In this document: positions 45,522 through 56,575 of the stretch, piece by piece
Position numbering within the stretch: the stretch's first letter is position 1
Layout: each line of letters begins with the position of its first letter
Origin: Candidatus Accumulibacter propinquus
GTDB lineage: Bacteria > Pseudomonadota > Gammaproteobacteria > Burkholderiales > Rhodocyclaceae
Direction: 5' to 3'
DNA: 64,000 bases
NCBI GenBank assembly: GCA_016714935.1
Contig: JADKBU010000004.1
Coordinates: forward strand, 27,826-91,825
Notes under the pieces: generated by a model
The model's database searches: none
The model's input: only the letters and a program-made list of their open reading frames with translations
What the model was told of the DNA's origin: nothing
Position numbers and translations under genes: made by a program

Positions 45522-46279
45522 GCCGCATCGTCAAGATCCTCCTGGCGGCCAATCTGATCGTGCTGGCGGTTCTGGCTTTCGTCTATCCGCATCTGATGGT
45601 CGGGCCCGGCAAGCTGATTCCTGGCCACAGGCAACTGGACGCCGATTGCTTTGCCTGTCACGCGCCTCTCCGGGGTGTCAGTTCCGAGCGCTGCTCTAGC
45701 TGTCACAAGCCAGTTGATATCGGTCGTTTGACAACGACCGGCTTGCCGGTCACTAAACCGCTGTCCACGATCCCCTTTCACCAGCAACTCGTCAGTCAGG
45801 ACTGCGTCGCGTGCCATAGTGATCATGCCGGCGTGAAGCGCTTTCGCCAGCAAAGGCGTTTCAATCATGCCCTGCTGAAGAAGGACACGCTCCTGCAGTG
45901 CCAGGGCTGCCACAAGTCGCCTGCCGACGCCCTGCACCAGCAGATTACCGGCAACTGTAGTCAGTGCCACAGCCAGGAAAGATGGGCGCCGGCAAGCTTC
46001 GACCACAACAAGTATTTTGTTCTCGATCGCGACCACAACGCACGTTGTGTGACCTGTCATCTGAGCAACGACTACAGCCGCTACACCTGTTACGGTTGCC
46101 ACGAGCACTCGCTGGCAAACATCCGTCGCGAGCATATCGACGAAGGCATTCGCAATTTCGATAACTGCGTCGAGTGTCACCGAAGTGGCGATAAACACGA
46201 TATTCAGGGCGGCCACGGCGAAGGTGCAGGCAAGCGTGAGGGGAAGCACGGCCGCAAGGAGCGCGGTGGTCATGAGTGA
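45518..46279 (+). CDS. Membrane-anchored octaheme c-type cytochrome
   Basis: A 253-residue protein with an N-terminal uncleaved-looking helix (IVKILLAANLIVLAVLAF) and eight CxxCH heme sites: CFACH, CSSCH, CVACH, CQGCH, CSQCH, CVTCH, CYGCH and CVECH, from residue ~44 to ~220. Free histidines (PGHRQ, PFHQQ, FNHALL, FDHNKY, RDHNAR, REHIDE) suit bis-His ligation as in class III cytochromes c. The tail is Gly/His/Lys-rich. Its start overlaps the membrane protein gene. It should lie in the periplasm as electron acceptor or donor of the module. Confidence 0.92.
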   Translation: MSRIVKILLAANLIVLAVLAFVYPHLMVGPGKLIPGHRQLDADCFACHAPLRGVSSERCSSCHKPVDIGRLTTTGLPVTKPLSTIPFHQQLVSQDCVACHSDHAGVKRFRQQRRFNHALLKKDTLLQCQGCHKSPADALHQQITGNCSQCHSQERWAPASFDHNKYFVLDRDHNARCVTCHLSNDYSRYTCYGCHEHSLANIRREHIDEGIRNFDNCVECHRSGDKHDIQGGHGEGAGKREGKHGRKERGGHE

Positions 46280-46489
46280 CCGCAGCGAATCTGGTTCGAC
46301 CACCCAACTGATGGGAAGGCGGCATGAATCCGGAGCACACCATGCTGACCATTGCGCACCTCGCCGATTGGTTCAATCACAAGGCGTGACGTCAGGAGTC
46401 TCTGACCTGCCAAGTCCTGACCAATGAGTGTTCCGGAAGCCGCTGGTTTTCACCATCATTGATCTGTCTGAGGAATGGAACGCCTTGCC

Positions 46490-47417
46490 ATGCATGCCAC
46501 ATCACTGACCCGCTACGCCTGGTTATCCATCGCGGCGGCCCTTGCCACCATCGTGTTGAAGGGCGTGGCGTGGTGGCTGACCGGTTCGGTCGGACTGCTG
46601 TCCGACGCCATCGAGTCCTTCGTGAACCTCGCGGGGGCACTGATGGCGCTGGGGATGCTGACGCTGGCGGCGCTGCCCGCGGACAACGAACATGCTTACG
46701 GCTATGGCAAGGCCGAGTATTTCTCCAGCGCCTTCGAGGGCTTCCTGATCCTGTTGGCGGCCGTCAGCATCGGCTATGCATCCATTGTGCGCATGCTCGA
46801 TCCGCAGCCGCTCGAAGCCGTGGGAGTGGGGTTGCTGGTTTCAATGGCCGCTTCGATCATCAATTTCGCCACCGCCCGGACCTTGATGAAGGTTGGCCGC
46901 GAGCACGATTCGATTACCCTGGAAGCCGACGCGCAGCACCTGATGACCGACGTGTGGACCTCCGCGGGAGTCATTGTCGGCGTTGCTCTGGTCTGGGCGA
47001 CTGGCTGGCTGTGGCTGGATCCAGCCATCGCCCTGCTCGTTGCGGCGAACATCCTCTGGACCGGCTGGCATCTGATGCGTCGTTCGGCTGCCGGTTTGAT
47101 GGATGCGTCCCTTGCCCGCGGACAAGCTGGCGCAACTCGAAACCCTGCTGGCGGTGTACCGCCAGCAGGGATTGGCCTTCCACGCTCTACGCACTCGCCA
47201 GGCCGGCAGTCGTACCTTCGTGATCGTGCACGTCCTGGTGCCGGGGTACTGGACGGTGCAGCAAGGACACGACTGGGCGGAGCGTATCGAGGAGGAGATT
47301 CGCCATTGTCTGCCAAACGCACATGTGACCACCCACCTGGAGCCGCTGGAGGACCCTGTTTCATTGATTGACCAGGGGCTTGATCGACCGCTGCCCGGCA
47401 ACGCCGATAGTCCTTGA
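46490..47417 (+). pseudogene. Cation diffusion facilitator transporter, frameshifted
   Basis: Frame one encodes the six-helix membrane part of a CDF metal efflux protein (HATSLTRYAWLSIAAALATI, LLSDAIESFVNLAGAL, AYGYGKAEYFSSAFEG, AQHLMTDVWTSAGV) through GLMDAS at 47110. The cytoplasmic domain then continues in another frame (LPADKLAQLETLLAVYRQQG ... RIEEEIRHCLPNAHVTTHLE) to the stop at 47417. One extra base in TCCCTTGCCC near 47111-47114 breaks the gene. Without the shift it would be a normal ~310-residue transporter. The unshifted frame one runs to 47371 as nonsense. It may be a recent mutation or a base-call error. ATG at 46475 is an alternative start. Confidence 0.8.
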
Positions 47418-47507
47418 GGCAGCCGACAGGGCTCCAAGGCATGGCGCAGGTGTTGCCTGCGGCTGCGCGTTCTGGAGCATGGGTCCGAACCGGTCTCTGC
47501 AGGCGAA

Positions 47508-47538
47508 CCATTGAATTGCCGTTCCCCGCCCCCATCAT
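47508..47538 (+). promoter_or_regulatory. Sigma-32-like heat-shock promoter of clpB
   Basis: CATTGAATT (-35, CTTGAA-like) and CCCCCATCAT (-10, CCCCATNT-like) are separated by about 14 bases and lie ~40 bases before the clpB ATG. clpB is a classic heat-shock gene. Confidence 0.65.
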
Positions 47539-47574
47539 GAGAGCTACGAACAACATTCTCCGGAGGGTCGCAGC

Positions 47575-50154
<2,580 letters not shown>

Positions 50155-50169
50155 GCGGTGGGCGCAGAA

Positions 50170-50406
50170 ATGATGAACATCTTCTACAACAGTCCGCACT
50201 ACGTGATCGTCGCTTATCCGTTGCAGCAGGGTCTCGAACTGGTGGACAAGATCGACAGTCGCAGCCTGTTCGTTCTCGGCCCGCTGGCGCGTGAGTTGCG
50301 GAAGGCGATCGTCGAGGTTCCCGCTGACGACCGCAGCCAGGAGTCGATCGATGCCTTGCTCGACGAGTATTGCGCGGGTGCCGCGCGCCCGATCATTCGG
50401 CACTGA
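50170..50406 (+). CDS. DUF3567 family protein
   Basis: A 78-residue protein beginning MMNIFYNSPHYVIVAYPLQQ, with FEL-type middle LVDKIDSRSLFVLGPLARE. This small family is confined largely to Betaproteobacteria and has no known role. It begins 15 bases after the clpB stop, so it may be read on the same transcript. An initiation at 50173 is equally possible. Confidence 0.85.
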   Translation: MMNIFYNSPHYVIVAYPLQQGLELVDKIDSRSLFVLGPLARELRKAIVEVPADDRSQESIDALLDEYCAGAARPIIRH

Positions 50407-50540
50407 GATTGCAAGGATCTGACGATGGATGCTGCTTCCCGGCAAGGCCGACGCTAGTCCGCAGGCGTATAATCAAGGCGCCGGCCCTTTCGGCGAAAAC
50501 GTGTTTATTGTGACCTGTTTATTCTTTGGGAGTAGGCCAG

Positions 50541-50738
50541 ATGGCGTTGTACGAATCCGAGCACACCAAGTTCATGCGCGAGATGATGGCTCGGCACCCC
50601 GAATGGCTTGAGGATCAGCGCCGCGGTCGGGCGATCTGGTGGGACAGGAAGGTCGATCTGGACGAACAGAAGAGTTGCAGGGAGTCGAACGAACCGCACC
50701 GCTCGTATCCCTACGATGTCAATTTCGAGCAGCAATAA
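50541..50738 (+). CDS. DUF3460 family protein
   Basis: A 65-residue charged protein, MALYESEHTKFMREMMARHP, ending in a conserved RSYPYDVNFEQQ-like tail. GGGAG lies upstream of the ATG. DUF3460 is a short betaproteobacterial family of unknown function, likely cytoplasmic. The following 84 bases before the convergent pat gene contain only GC-rich possible hairpins. Confidence 0.88.
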   Translation: MALYESEHTKFMREMMARHPEWLEDQRRGRAIWWDRKVDLDEQKSCRESNEPHRSYPYDVNFEQQ

Positions 50739-50822
50739 GCCGGCAACGTGCCCATGGCGGCCCTGGCCGCGGGCGAGAAGGCGGCGGGCGCCCTCGGGCG
50801 CCGCGCTCCCTGAGTCGCTTGC

Positions 50823-53513
50823 CTAGTTGTTCAATGGCTTGATGACCCGTTTTACGGCCGGATCTTCCGGATGCGGGTGGATCGTGAAGCCGAGCTTGGT
50901 CATCAGATTGAACATCTTGGTATTCATCGACAGCACATCGCCGACGACGGTGCGGTAGCCCTTGGTCCGCGCGCAATCGATCAGCGCGCTCATCAGCTTG
51001 CGACCGACGCCGTGTTTTTGCCAGTCATCGGCAACGGCCAGCGCGAACTCGACGGATTCCCCATCCGGATTGGTGACGTAGCGGGCGACACCGATCTGCA
51101 CGTCCTTGCCCTCTGCGTCGGGGAGGGTCGCGACCAGCGCCATTTCACGGTCGTAGTCGATCTGGGTGAACCGCACCAGCATGGTCTGCGTCAGTTCGCG
51201 AATGGTATCCATGAACCGGTAATACTTGCTTTCGTCGGACATGTGGATCACGAACTGCTGCTCGCGCTCGGCGTCCTCCGGGCGGATCGGGCGGATGGTC
51301 ACCGTCCGGCCATCCGGGAGTTCCCAATCCTGGATCAGATGCACCGGGTAGGGGTGGATCGCCATGTGCGCATAGCGGTCGCCTGACGGCGCGGCATAGT
51401 CGATGACGATCCGGGCGTCGGCGGCGATGCCGCCGATCTCGTCGACGATCAGCGGGTTCAGATCGAGTTCCTGCAGCCAGGGCAGTTCACAGATCATCTG
51501 CGAGACGTGCAGCAGCACGTCTTCGAGCGCTTCGAGGTTGACCGGCGGCATGTTGCGAAACTCGCCGAGCAGTTTCGAGGCACGGGTCGACTGGATCAGA
51601 TCGCGCGCCAGGAAGCGGTTGAGTGGCGGCAGGGCGACAGCACGATCGCTGAAGACTTCCACTTCGATGCCGCCGGCGCCGAAGGTGATGATCGGGCCGA
51701 ACACCGGATCTCGCGAGACGCCGATCATCAACTCGCGACCGTTCGGCCGTGCCAGGTAGGGTTCGATCGAGACGCCGTTGATGCGTGCCGTCGGGTGCCG
51801 CTTCTTGACCGTCTCGATGATGTCGTGATAGGCGTTGCGAATCGCCGGGGCGTTGGTGATGTTGAGCCGCACACCGCCGACCTCGCTCTTGTGGACGATG
51901 TCGGGCGAATCGATCTTCATGGCGATCGGGAAACCGATCTGTTCGGCAAGCAGCAGCGATTCGGTCGGCGTATGGGCGACCATGGTCTGTGCCACCGGAA
52001 TCCGGAACGCGCGCAGGATGGCCTTCGACTCCATTTCGGAGAGCAGCTTGCGGCGCTCGTGCAGGACCGCCTCGATCAACATCTTGGCGCCTTCGGTCTC
52101 CGGACGCGAATGCTTCGATACCGGTGCCGGGGTCTGCAGCAGGAGCTTCTGGTTCCAGTAGTAGGTAGAGATGTGGTAGTACAGTTCGATGGCCGTTTCC
52201 GGCATCCGGAAGGAGGGAATGCCGGCATCCTCGAGCAGCTTGCGTGCCTCGTAAACCTGTTCCTCGCCCATCCAGCAGGTGAGAATCGGCATGGCCGTCA
52301 ACAGGTCGACTTCGATCACCGCCTTGGCGACTTCCAGCGGTTGGGTCATCGCCTGCGGCGAGAGCATCACCAGAATGCCATCGACGGCGTTGTCGGCGGC
52401 GACGGCGAGAATGGCGTCGTGATAGCGCTTCGGGGTGGCGTCCCCCTCGATGTCGACCGGGTTGCGTTGCGACCAGGTCGGTGGCATCGCCGCATTGAGC
52501 GCCTGGATGGTGCCTGCCGACAATTCGGCGAGCGGGATCTCGAGGTCTCCGGCGCGGTCTGCGGCCATCGCCCCCGGTCCGCCGCCGTTGGTGATGATCG
52601 CCAGACGCTTGCCTTGCGGACGGAACTTCGAGGCCAGGGCTTTCGCCGCATAGAACAACTGGCCGATGTTCTTGACGCGCACGACGCCGGCGCGGCGGAC
52701 GGCGGCGTCGAAGACGATGTCGGAACCCCCGGGCATTCCCGAGTGGGTTTGCACTGCCGCCAGTCCGCCAGCGTGGCGACCGGCTTTCAACAGGACGATC
52801 GGCTTGATGCGCGCGGCCGAACGCAGCGCACTCATGAAGCGCCGGGCGTCACGAATGCCTTCGACGTAAAGCAGGATGTAATGCGTGAGGTTGTCGTAAA
52901 TCAGGTAATCGAGGATTTCCCCGAAATCGACATCGGCGGTGCCACCCAGCGAAATGACGCTGGAAAAGCCGATGCGGTTGCTGGTCGCCCAGTCGAGGAC
53001 GGCCGAGCAGATCGCTCCCGATTGCGAAACCAGCGCCAGATTGCCGGCATTGGCGTGGATGCGGGCAAAAGTCGCGTTGAGTCCGAGATTGGGGCGGATG
53101 ATGCCCAGGCAGTTCGGGCCCAGCAGGCGAACACCGTAGCTGCGCGCAATCTCCATCATCTTGCGCTCCAGCGCGGCGCCCGAGTGGCCGGCTTCGGCAA
53201 AACCGGAAGTGATCACGATGGCGTTCTTTACGCCGCTGCGACCGCACTGCTCGATGATCTTGGGGACCGTCTGTGGTCTGGTGACGACGACCGCCAGCTC
53301 GACGCGCGCGCTGATCTCTTCAATCGACTTGTAGGCCTGCACGCCCTGGATGGTGTCGTGGGCGGTGTTGATCGGATACAGACGACCCTTGTAGCCCGAA
53401 TCCAGGATGTTCCTGAAAAGGACGTTGCCGACCGAATTTTCCCGGTCCGACGCGCCGATGACGGCGACGGACTTGGGTTCAAAAAGTGTGGTGAGGTAGT
53501 GATGTTCTAACAT
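50823..53513 (-). CDS. Pat-type protein lysine acetyltransferase (acetyl-CoA synthetase-like/GNAT fusion)
   Basis: An 896-residue fusion. Residues 1-~460 resemble NDP-forming acyl-CoA synthetase alpha chain (SVAVIGASDRENSVGNVLFR, LLGPNCLGIIRPNLGLNATF, LVSQSGAICSAVLDW), ~480-700 an ATP-grasp beta-chain part (PIAMKIDSPDIVHKSEVGGV), and ~725-896 a GNAT domain with DDWQKHGVGRKLMSALIDCA for acetyl-CoA. The catalytic His of the synthetase half (phosphohistidine) is not evident to me. Pat/PatZ enzymes acetylate acetyl-CoA synthetase and other proteins. ATG at 53513 follows GAGGTG. Confidence 0.88.
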   Translation of the reverse strand: MLEHHYLTTLFEPKSVAVIGASDRENSVGNVLFRNILDSGYKGRLYPINTAHDTIQGVQAYKSIEEISARVELAVVVTRPQTVPKIIEQCGRSGVKNAIVITSGFAEAGHSGAALERKMMEIARSYGVRLLGPNCLGIIRPNLGLNATFARIHANAGNLALVSQSGAICSAVLDWATSNRIGFSSVISLGGTADVDFGEILDYLIYDNLTHYILLYVEGIRDARRFMSALRSAARIKPIVLLKAGRHAGGLAAVQTHSGMPGGSDIVFDAAVRRAGVVRVKNIGQLFYAAKALASKFRPQGKRLAIITNGGGPGAMAADRAGDLEIPLAELSAGTIQALNAAMPPTWSQRNPVDIEGDATPKRYHDAILAVAADNAVDGILVMLSPQAMTQPLEVAKAVIEVDLLTAMPILTCWMGEEQVYEARKLLEDAGIPSFRMPETAIELYYHISTYYWNQKLLLQTPAPVSKHSRPETEGAKMLIEAVLHERRKLLSEMESKAILRAFRIPVAQTMVAHTPTESLLLAEQIGFPIAMKIDSPDIVHKSEVGGVRLNITNAPAIRNAYHDIIETVKKRHPTARINGVSIEPYLARPNGRELMIGVSRDPVFGPIITFGAGGIEVEVFSDRAVALPPLNRFLARDLIQSTRASKLLGEFRNMPPVNLEALEDVLLHVSQMICELPWLQELDLNPLIVDEIGGIAADARIVIDYAAPSGDRYAHMAIHPYPVHLIQDWELPDGRTVTIRPIRPEDAEREQQFVIHMSDESKYYRFMDTIRELTQTMLVRFTQIDYDREMALVATLPDAEGKDVQIGVARYVTNPDGESVEFALAVADDWQKHGVGRKLMSALIDCARTKGYRTVVGDVLSMNTKMFNLMTKLGFTIHPHPEDPAVKRVIKPLNN

Positions 53514-53663
53514 GGGGGGTATCACCTCTTGTTGGAGAGGCGCCGTACGGGTTATTGTTGCAGTGCATCAATTTACCACAGATGGCTCGCCAAGTCTTGA
53601 GAGAGCGGACTCTAATCGCGCCGCGTTGTGACATTTGCCGCGTCGCAGGGGGGATGGCATGAC

Positions 53664-54107
53664 TTACTCGGCGGTTTCCGGCGCACTGCGGTCGGCCAGT
53701 GAACTGTCGATCCGGAGATCGGATTGCAGGGTGCGGTACATCGGACACTTGTTGGCGATTGCCAGCAGCCCGGCGCGCTGCGCGGCCGTCAGTTCGCCTT
53801 CGAGGGTGATCGTGCGCACGATGCGATCGACTTTGCCATGCTTCTCGCTGTCGACCCTGTCGTGCAGCAGTTCAACGCGGATGCCGGTCAGCGGCAGTTG
53901 CTTGCGTTCCGCGTACATGCGCAGCGTGATCGAGGTGCAGGCCCCGAGGCTGGCGAGCAGGAAGTCCATCGGTTCCGGACCGGCATCGTTGCCGCCCAGG
54001 GACAGCGGTTCGTCGGCAACCAGGGTATGCCTGCCGACATGCACCGTCCGCTGGTAAGGTCCCAGCCCGTTCTCGCTGACGACGACAGGGTGTTTGTCTT
54101 GTGCCAT
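53664..54107 (-). CDS. OsmC family peroxide-detoxifying protein
   Basis: A 147-residue OsmC/Ohr-fold protein. The two redox cysteines are in LLASLGACTSITLRMYAERK (first) and ANKCPMYRTLQ (second). HTLVADEPLSLGGNDAGPEP is the conserved strand region. These proteins reduce organic hydroperoxides. It faces away from pat, with about 150 bases between, and is followed upstream by mnmH in the same direction. Confidence 0.92.
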   Translation of the reverse strand: MAQDKHPVVVSENGLGPYQRTVHVGRHTLVADEPLSLGGNDAGPEPMDFLLASLGACTSITLRMYAERKQLPLTGIRVELLHDRVDSEKHGKVDRIVRTITLEGELTAAQRAGLLAIANKCPMYRTLQSDLRIDSSLADRSAPETAE

Positions 54108-54191
54108 GTGCTCAACTCCAGCCGACCTGGAGCATGATAAAGGAAGGACGCGCCGCGATGACGATTTCTTTTGACCGGAGCCTGGCGCTGA

Positions 54192-55244
54192 CTAGCCGGC
54201 GCAAACCTGGCGTGCCAGGGCTTCGATTCCGGCCGGCGTCAGGTCGTCGCTGCTCAGCGTCAGCGGCGCGCTGAATCCGGCGTAGTTCTGCTGCTGCGAG
54301 CGGCTGTAGAGCGGGTCATAGTGCAGTTGCAGCAACTCGCTGACCAGTTCGCGCCACAGGCCGTCGTGGACATACTCGCCCCAGCGCACGATCGTCTCGG
54401 TCGACTGCAGATTGCGCAGGGGCTGCAGGCGTGCCTTGAGCCACTCGGGTGCGTTCAGGAAATAGTCGTAGTCGCGCAGCAGGAAGTCGACGCGCGCCGC
54501 CAGGGACGCTTCGATATGCACGCACTTGCCGGCGCGCATCATCTCGATCAGTGCCGTCGGCAGTTGCAGCACACCGATCTTGCGGCTTTCCGCTTCAACA
54601 TATACCGGCCGGGCCGGATCGAGCCCCTGCAGAACGCTCAACAGCCGCGATTCGAACATTTTCTGCGAGGGTTGCGGGCAGTCCGGCAGAACACCCAGCA
54701 CCGAGCCCTTGTGACAGGCCAGTTCCTCGAGATCGATGATCTGCTCACCAAGGCGCCCGATGGCTTGCAGGATGCGGCTCTTGCCGCTGCCGGTGGCACC
54801 GCAGATCACCTGGAGCTGCAGGTGGCGCGGGAGCTCGGACAGGTTGTCGATGACCAGCCGGCGATAGGTCTTGTAGCCGCCCGCGAGTTGCTGCGCATCC
54901 CAGCCGATGCGCCGCAGGACATGCGTCAGCGAGCCGCTGCGCTGGCCGCCACGCCAGCAGACGATCAGGGGTCGCCAGTGCTTCGGACGATCGAGAAAGC
55001 GGTTGCGCAGGTGGCCGGCGATGTTCTCGGAAACGTAGGCCGCGCCAAGCTTCCTGGCTTCGAAGGGGGAAACCTGCTTGTACAGGGTCCCGATCTCGAT
55101 GCGCTGCCGGTCGTCGAGCACCGGACAGTTGATCGAGCCGGGGATGTGGTCCTCGGCAAACTCCGTCGGCGAGCGGACGTCGATGATCTCGTCGAAAGCG
55201 GACAGGTCGCTGATTTGCTCGACGCTGACGATGTCGTGGTTCAT
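54192..55244 (-). CDS. mnmH: tRNA 2-selenouridine/geranyl-2-thiouridine synthase MnmH
   Basis: A 350-residue enzyme that replaces sulfur by selenium at the wobble uridine of tRNAs for Lys, Glu and Gln, through a geranylated intermediate. An N-terminal rhodanese domain has catalytic Cys in LIVCWRGGQRSGSLTHVL (~residue 97), then LAGGYKTYRRLV and a P-loop GATGSGKSRILQAIG (~residue 140). PlsC-like features are absent. It needs selenophosphate from SelD, which is not in the window. Confidence 0.95.
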   Translation of the reverse strand: MNHDIVSVEQISDLSAFDEIIDVRSPTEFAEDHIPGSINCPVLDDRQRIEIGTLYKQVSPFEARKLGAAYVSENIAGHLRNRFLDRPKHWRPLIVCWRGGQRSGSLTHVLRRIGWDAQQLAGGYKTYRRLVIDNLSELPRHLQLQVICGATGSGKSRILQAIGRLGEQIIDLEELACHKGSVLGVLPDCPQPSQKMFESRLLSVLQGLDPARPVYVEAESRKIGVLQLPTALIEMMRAGKCVHIEASLAARVDFLLRDYDYFLNAPEWLKARLQPLRNLQSTETIVRWGEYVHDGLWRELVSELLQLHYDPLYSRSQQQNYAGFSAPLTLSSDDLTPAGIEALARQVCAG

Positions 55245-55272
55245 GCGTGGGAGGTCCTTTGCTCAGGGCAGT

Positions 55273-55890
55273 TCATTTCAGCAGTGGCGCGAGCCCCTGC
55301 CAGACATTGTCCAGCAGCAGCGATTGCGCCTCGGCGGTCGGATGCAGGTTGTCCGCCTGAAACAATGCCGACTGCGTCGCCACGCCGTCGAGCAGGAAAT
55401 CGACCAGCGCAGTCTTGCGGGCCCTGGCCACTTCGCCGAAGACCGCGTGGAACTGCTGCGCATAGGCGCCGTAGTTCGGCGGTATGCGCTGACCGACCAG
55501 CAATACCCGGGCGCGCTTCTTCTGGGAGCTGGCGACGATCGCCGACAGGTTGTCGCGCAACTGCGCCACCGGCAATCCCCGCAAGCCGTCGTTGGCACCG
55601 AGGGCGACCACCACCACCTGTGGCGAGTGCCTGGCCAGCGCTGCATCGATGCGGGCACGGCCGCCACTGCTGGTTTCTCCGGAGATGCTGGCATTGACGA
55701 CGTTATAATCCAGCCTCTTCTCCTGCAGGCGTTTGACCAGCAAGGCGGGCCAGGCGGCGTCCTGGCGAATGCCGTAGCCGGCGGAAAGCGAATCGCCGAA
55801 GATCAGGATGGTCTGGGCGGCCTGCGCCAGTGGCGCGAGCAACATCAGTCCGGCAAGCAGCAGCCGACGGTAATTGGGGAAACTGAACAT
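55273..55890 (-). CDS. tesA: SGNH-type arylesterase / thioesterase I
   Basis: A 205-residue exported GDSL hydrolase. After a signal peptide (LLLAGLMLLAPLAQAAQ) come block I ILIFGDSLSAGYGI with nucleophile Ser, block III VVVALGANDGLRGLP and the catalytic Asp-His in QADNLHPTAEAQ. This is the periplasmic multifunctional lysophospholipase/thioesterase TesA group. Its ATG at 55890 abuts the divergent ABC ATPase gene, the usual tesA-ybbA arrangement. Confidence 0.93.
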   Translation of the reverse strand: MFSFPNYRRLLLAGLMLLAPLAQAAQTILIFGDSLSAGYGIRQDAAWPALLVKRLQEKRLDYNVVNASISGETSSGGRARIDAALARHSPQVVVVALGANDGLRGLPVAQLRDNLSAIVASSQKKRARVLLVGQRIPPNYGAYAQQFHAVFGEVARARKTALVDFLLDGVATQSALFQADNLHPTAEAQSLLLDNVWQGLAPLLK

Positions 55891-55906
55891 GGTCCGGGAC
55901 GCTTCG

Positions 55907-56575
55907 ATGGTCGTTGAGGTTCGGGATTTGGCCAAGCGGGTGGATAACGGCGGCGAGCCGTTGACCATTCTGCACGAGATCTCGTTCGCCGTCGCGGCCG
56001 GCGAGACGGTGGCGATCGTCGGCGCTTCGGGTTCCGGGAAATCAACCCTGCTCGGCCTGCTGGCCGGCCTCGACTTGCCGAGCAGCGGCTCGGTCGCGCT
56101 GGCCGGCGAAGCGCTGGGTGCGCTCGACGAAGACGCGCGCGCCGTCTTGCGCGGCCGCCTGCTGGGTTTTGTATTCCAGACCTTTCAACTGTTGCCCTCG
56201 CTGAACGCGGTCGAGAACGTGATGTTGCCGCTGGAACTGGCCGGCACGGCCAACGCGCGCGCCGAAGCCGAGTACTGGCTGCAACGGGTCGGGCTGGCAC
56301 ACCGCCTGCGGCACTATCCGAAACACCTCTCGGGCGGCGAGCAGCAGCGGGTCGCCCTGGCGCGTGCCTTTGCGCCGCAACCTCGCCTGGTGCTGGCCGA
56401 CGAGCCGACCGGCAATCTCGACGCGGCGACCGGTCATCAGGTCATCGAGTTGATGTTTGCGATCAACGCCGAGCGCGGCACGACGCTGATTCTCGTCACC
56501 CATGACGAAGAGATCGCGGCGCGCTGTTCCCGTCGCCTGCGGATGCACGCCGGGCAGTTGGAGGAGGTGCGCTGA
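55907..56575 (+). CDS. ybbA: ABC transporter ATP-binding protein (YbbA/LolD type), no permease beside it
   Basis: A 222-residue MacB/LolD-family ATPase: Walker A GASGSGKSTLLGLLA, Q loop FQTFQLLPSLNAVEN, signature LSGGEQQRVALARAFA, Walker B LVLADEPTGNLD and H loop LVTHDEE. An ATG at 55907 is used; an earlier ATG at 55889 would overlap the tesA start. The large permease (YbbP) that normally follows is missing; the 3' end instead overlaps the convergent hpnE by 80 bases. Confidence 0.88.
   Translation: MVVEVRDLAKRVDNGGEPLTILHEISFAVAAGETVAIVGASGSGKSTLLGLLAGLDLPSSGSVALAGEALGALDEDARAVLRGRLLGFVFQTFQLLPSLNAVENVMLPLELAGTANARAEAEYWLQRVGLAHRLRHYPKHLSGGEQQRVALARAFAPQPRLVLADEPTGNLDAATGHQVIELMFAINAERGTTLILVTHDEEIAARCSRRLRMHAGQLEEVR

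Noticed and set aside
51507..53510. 667-codon open frame on the plus strand
   Set aside because: Antisense to the Pat-type acetyltransferase gene, which has clear synthetase and GNAT motifs.
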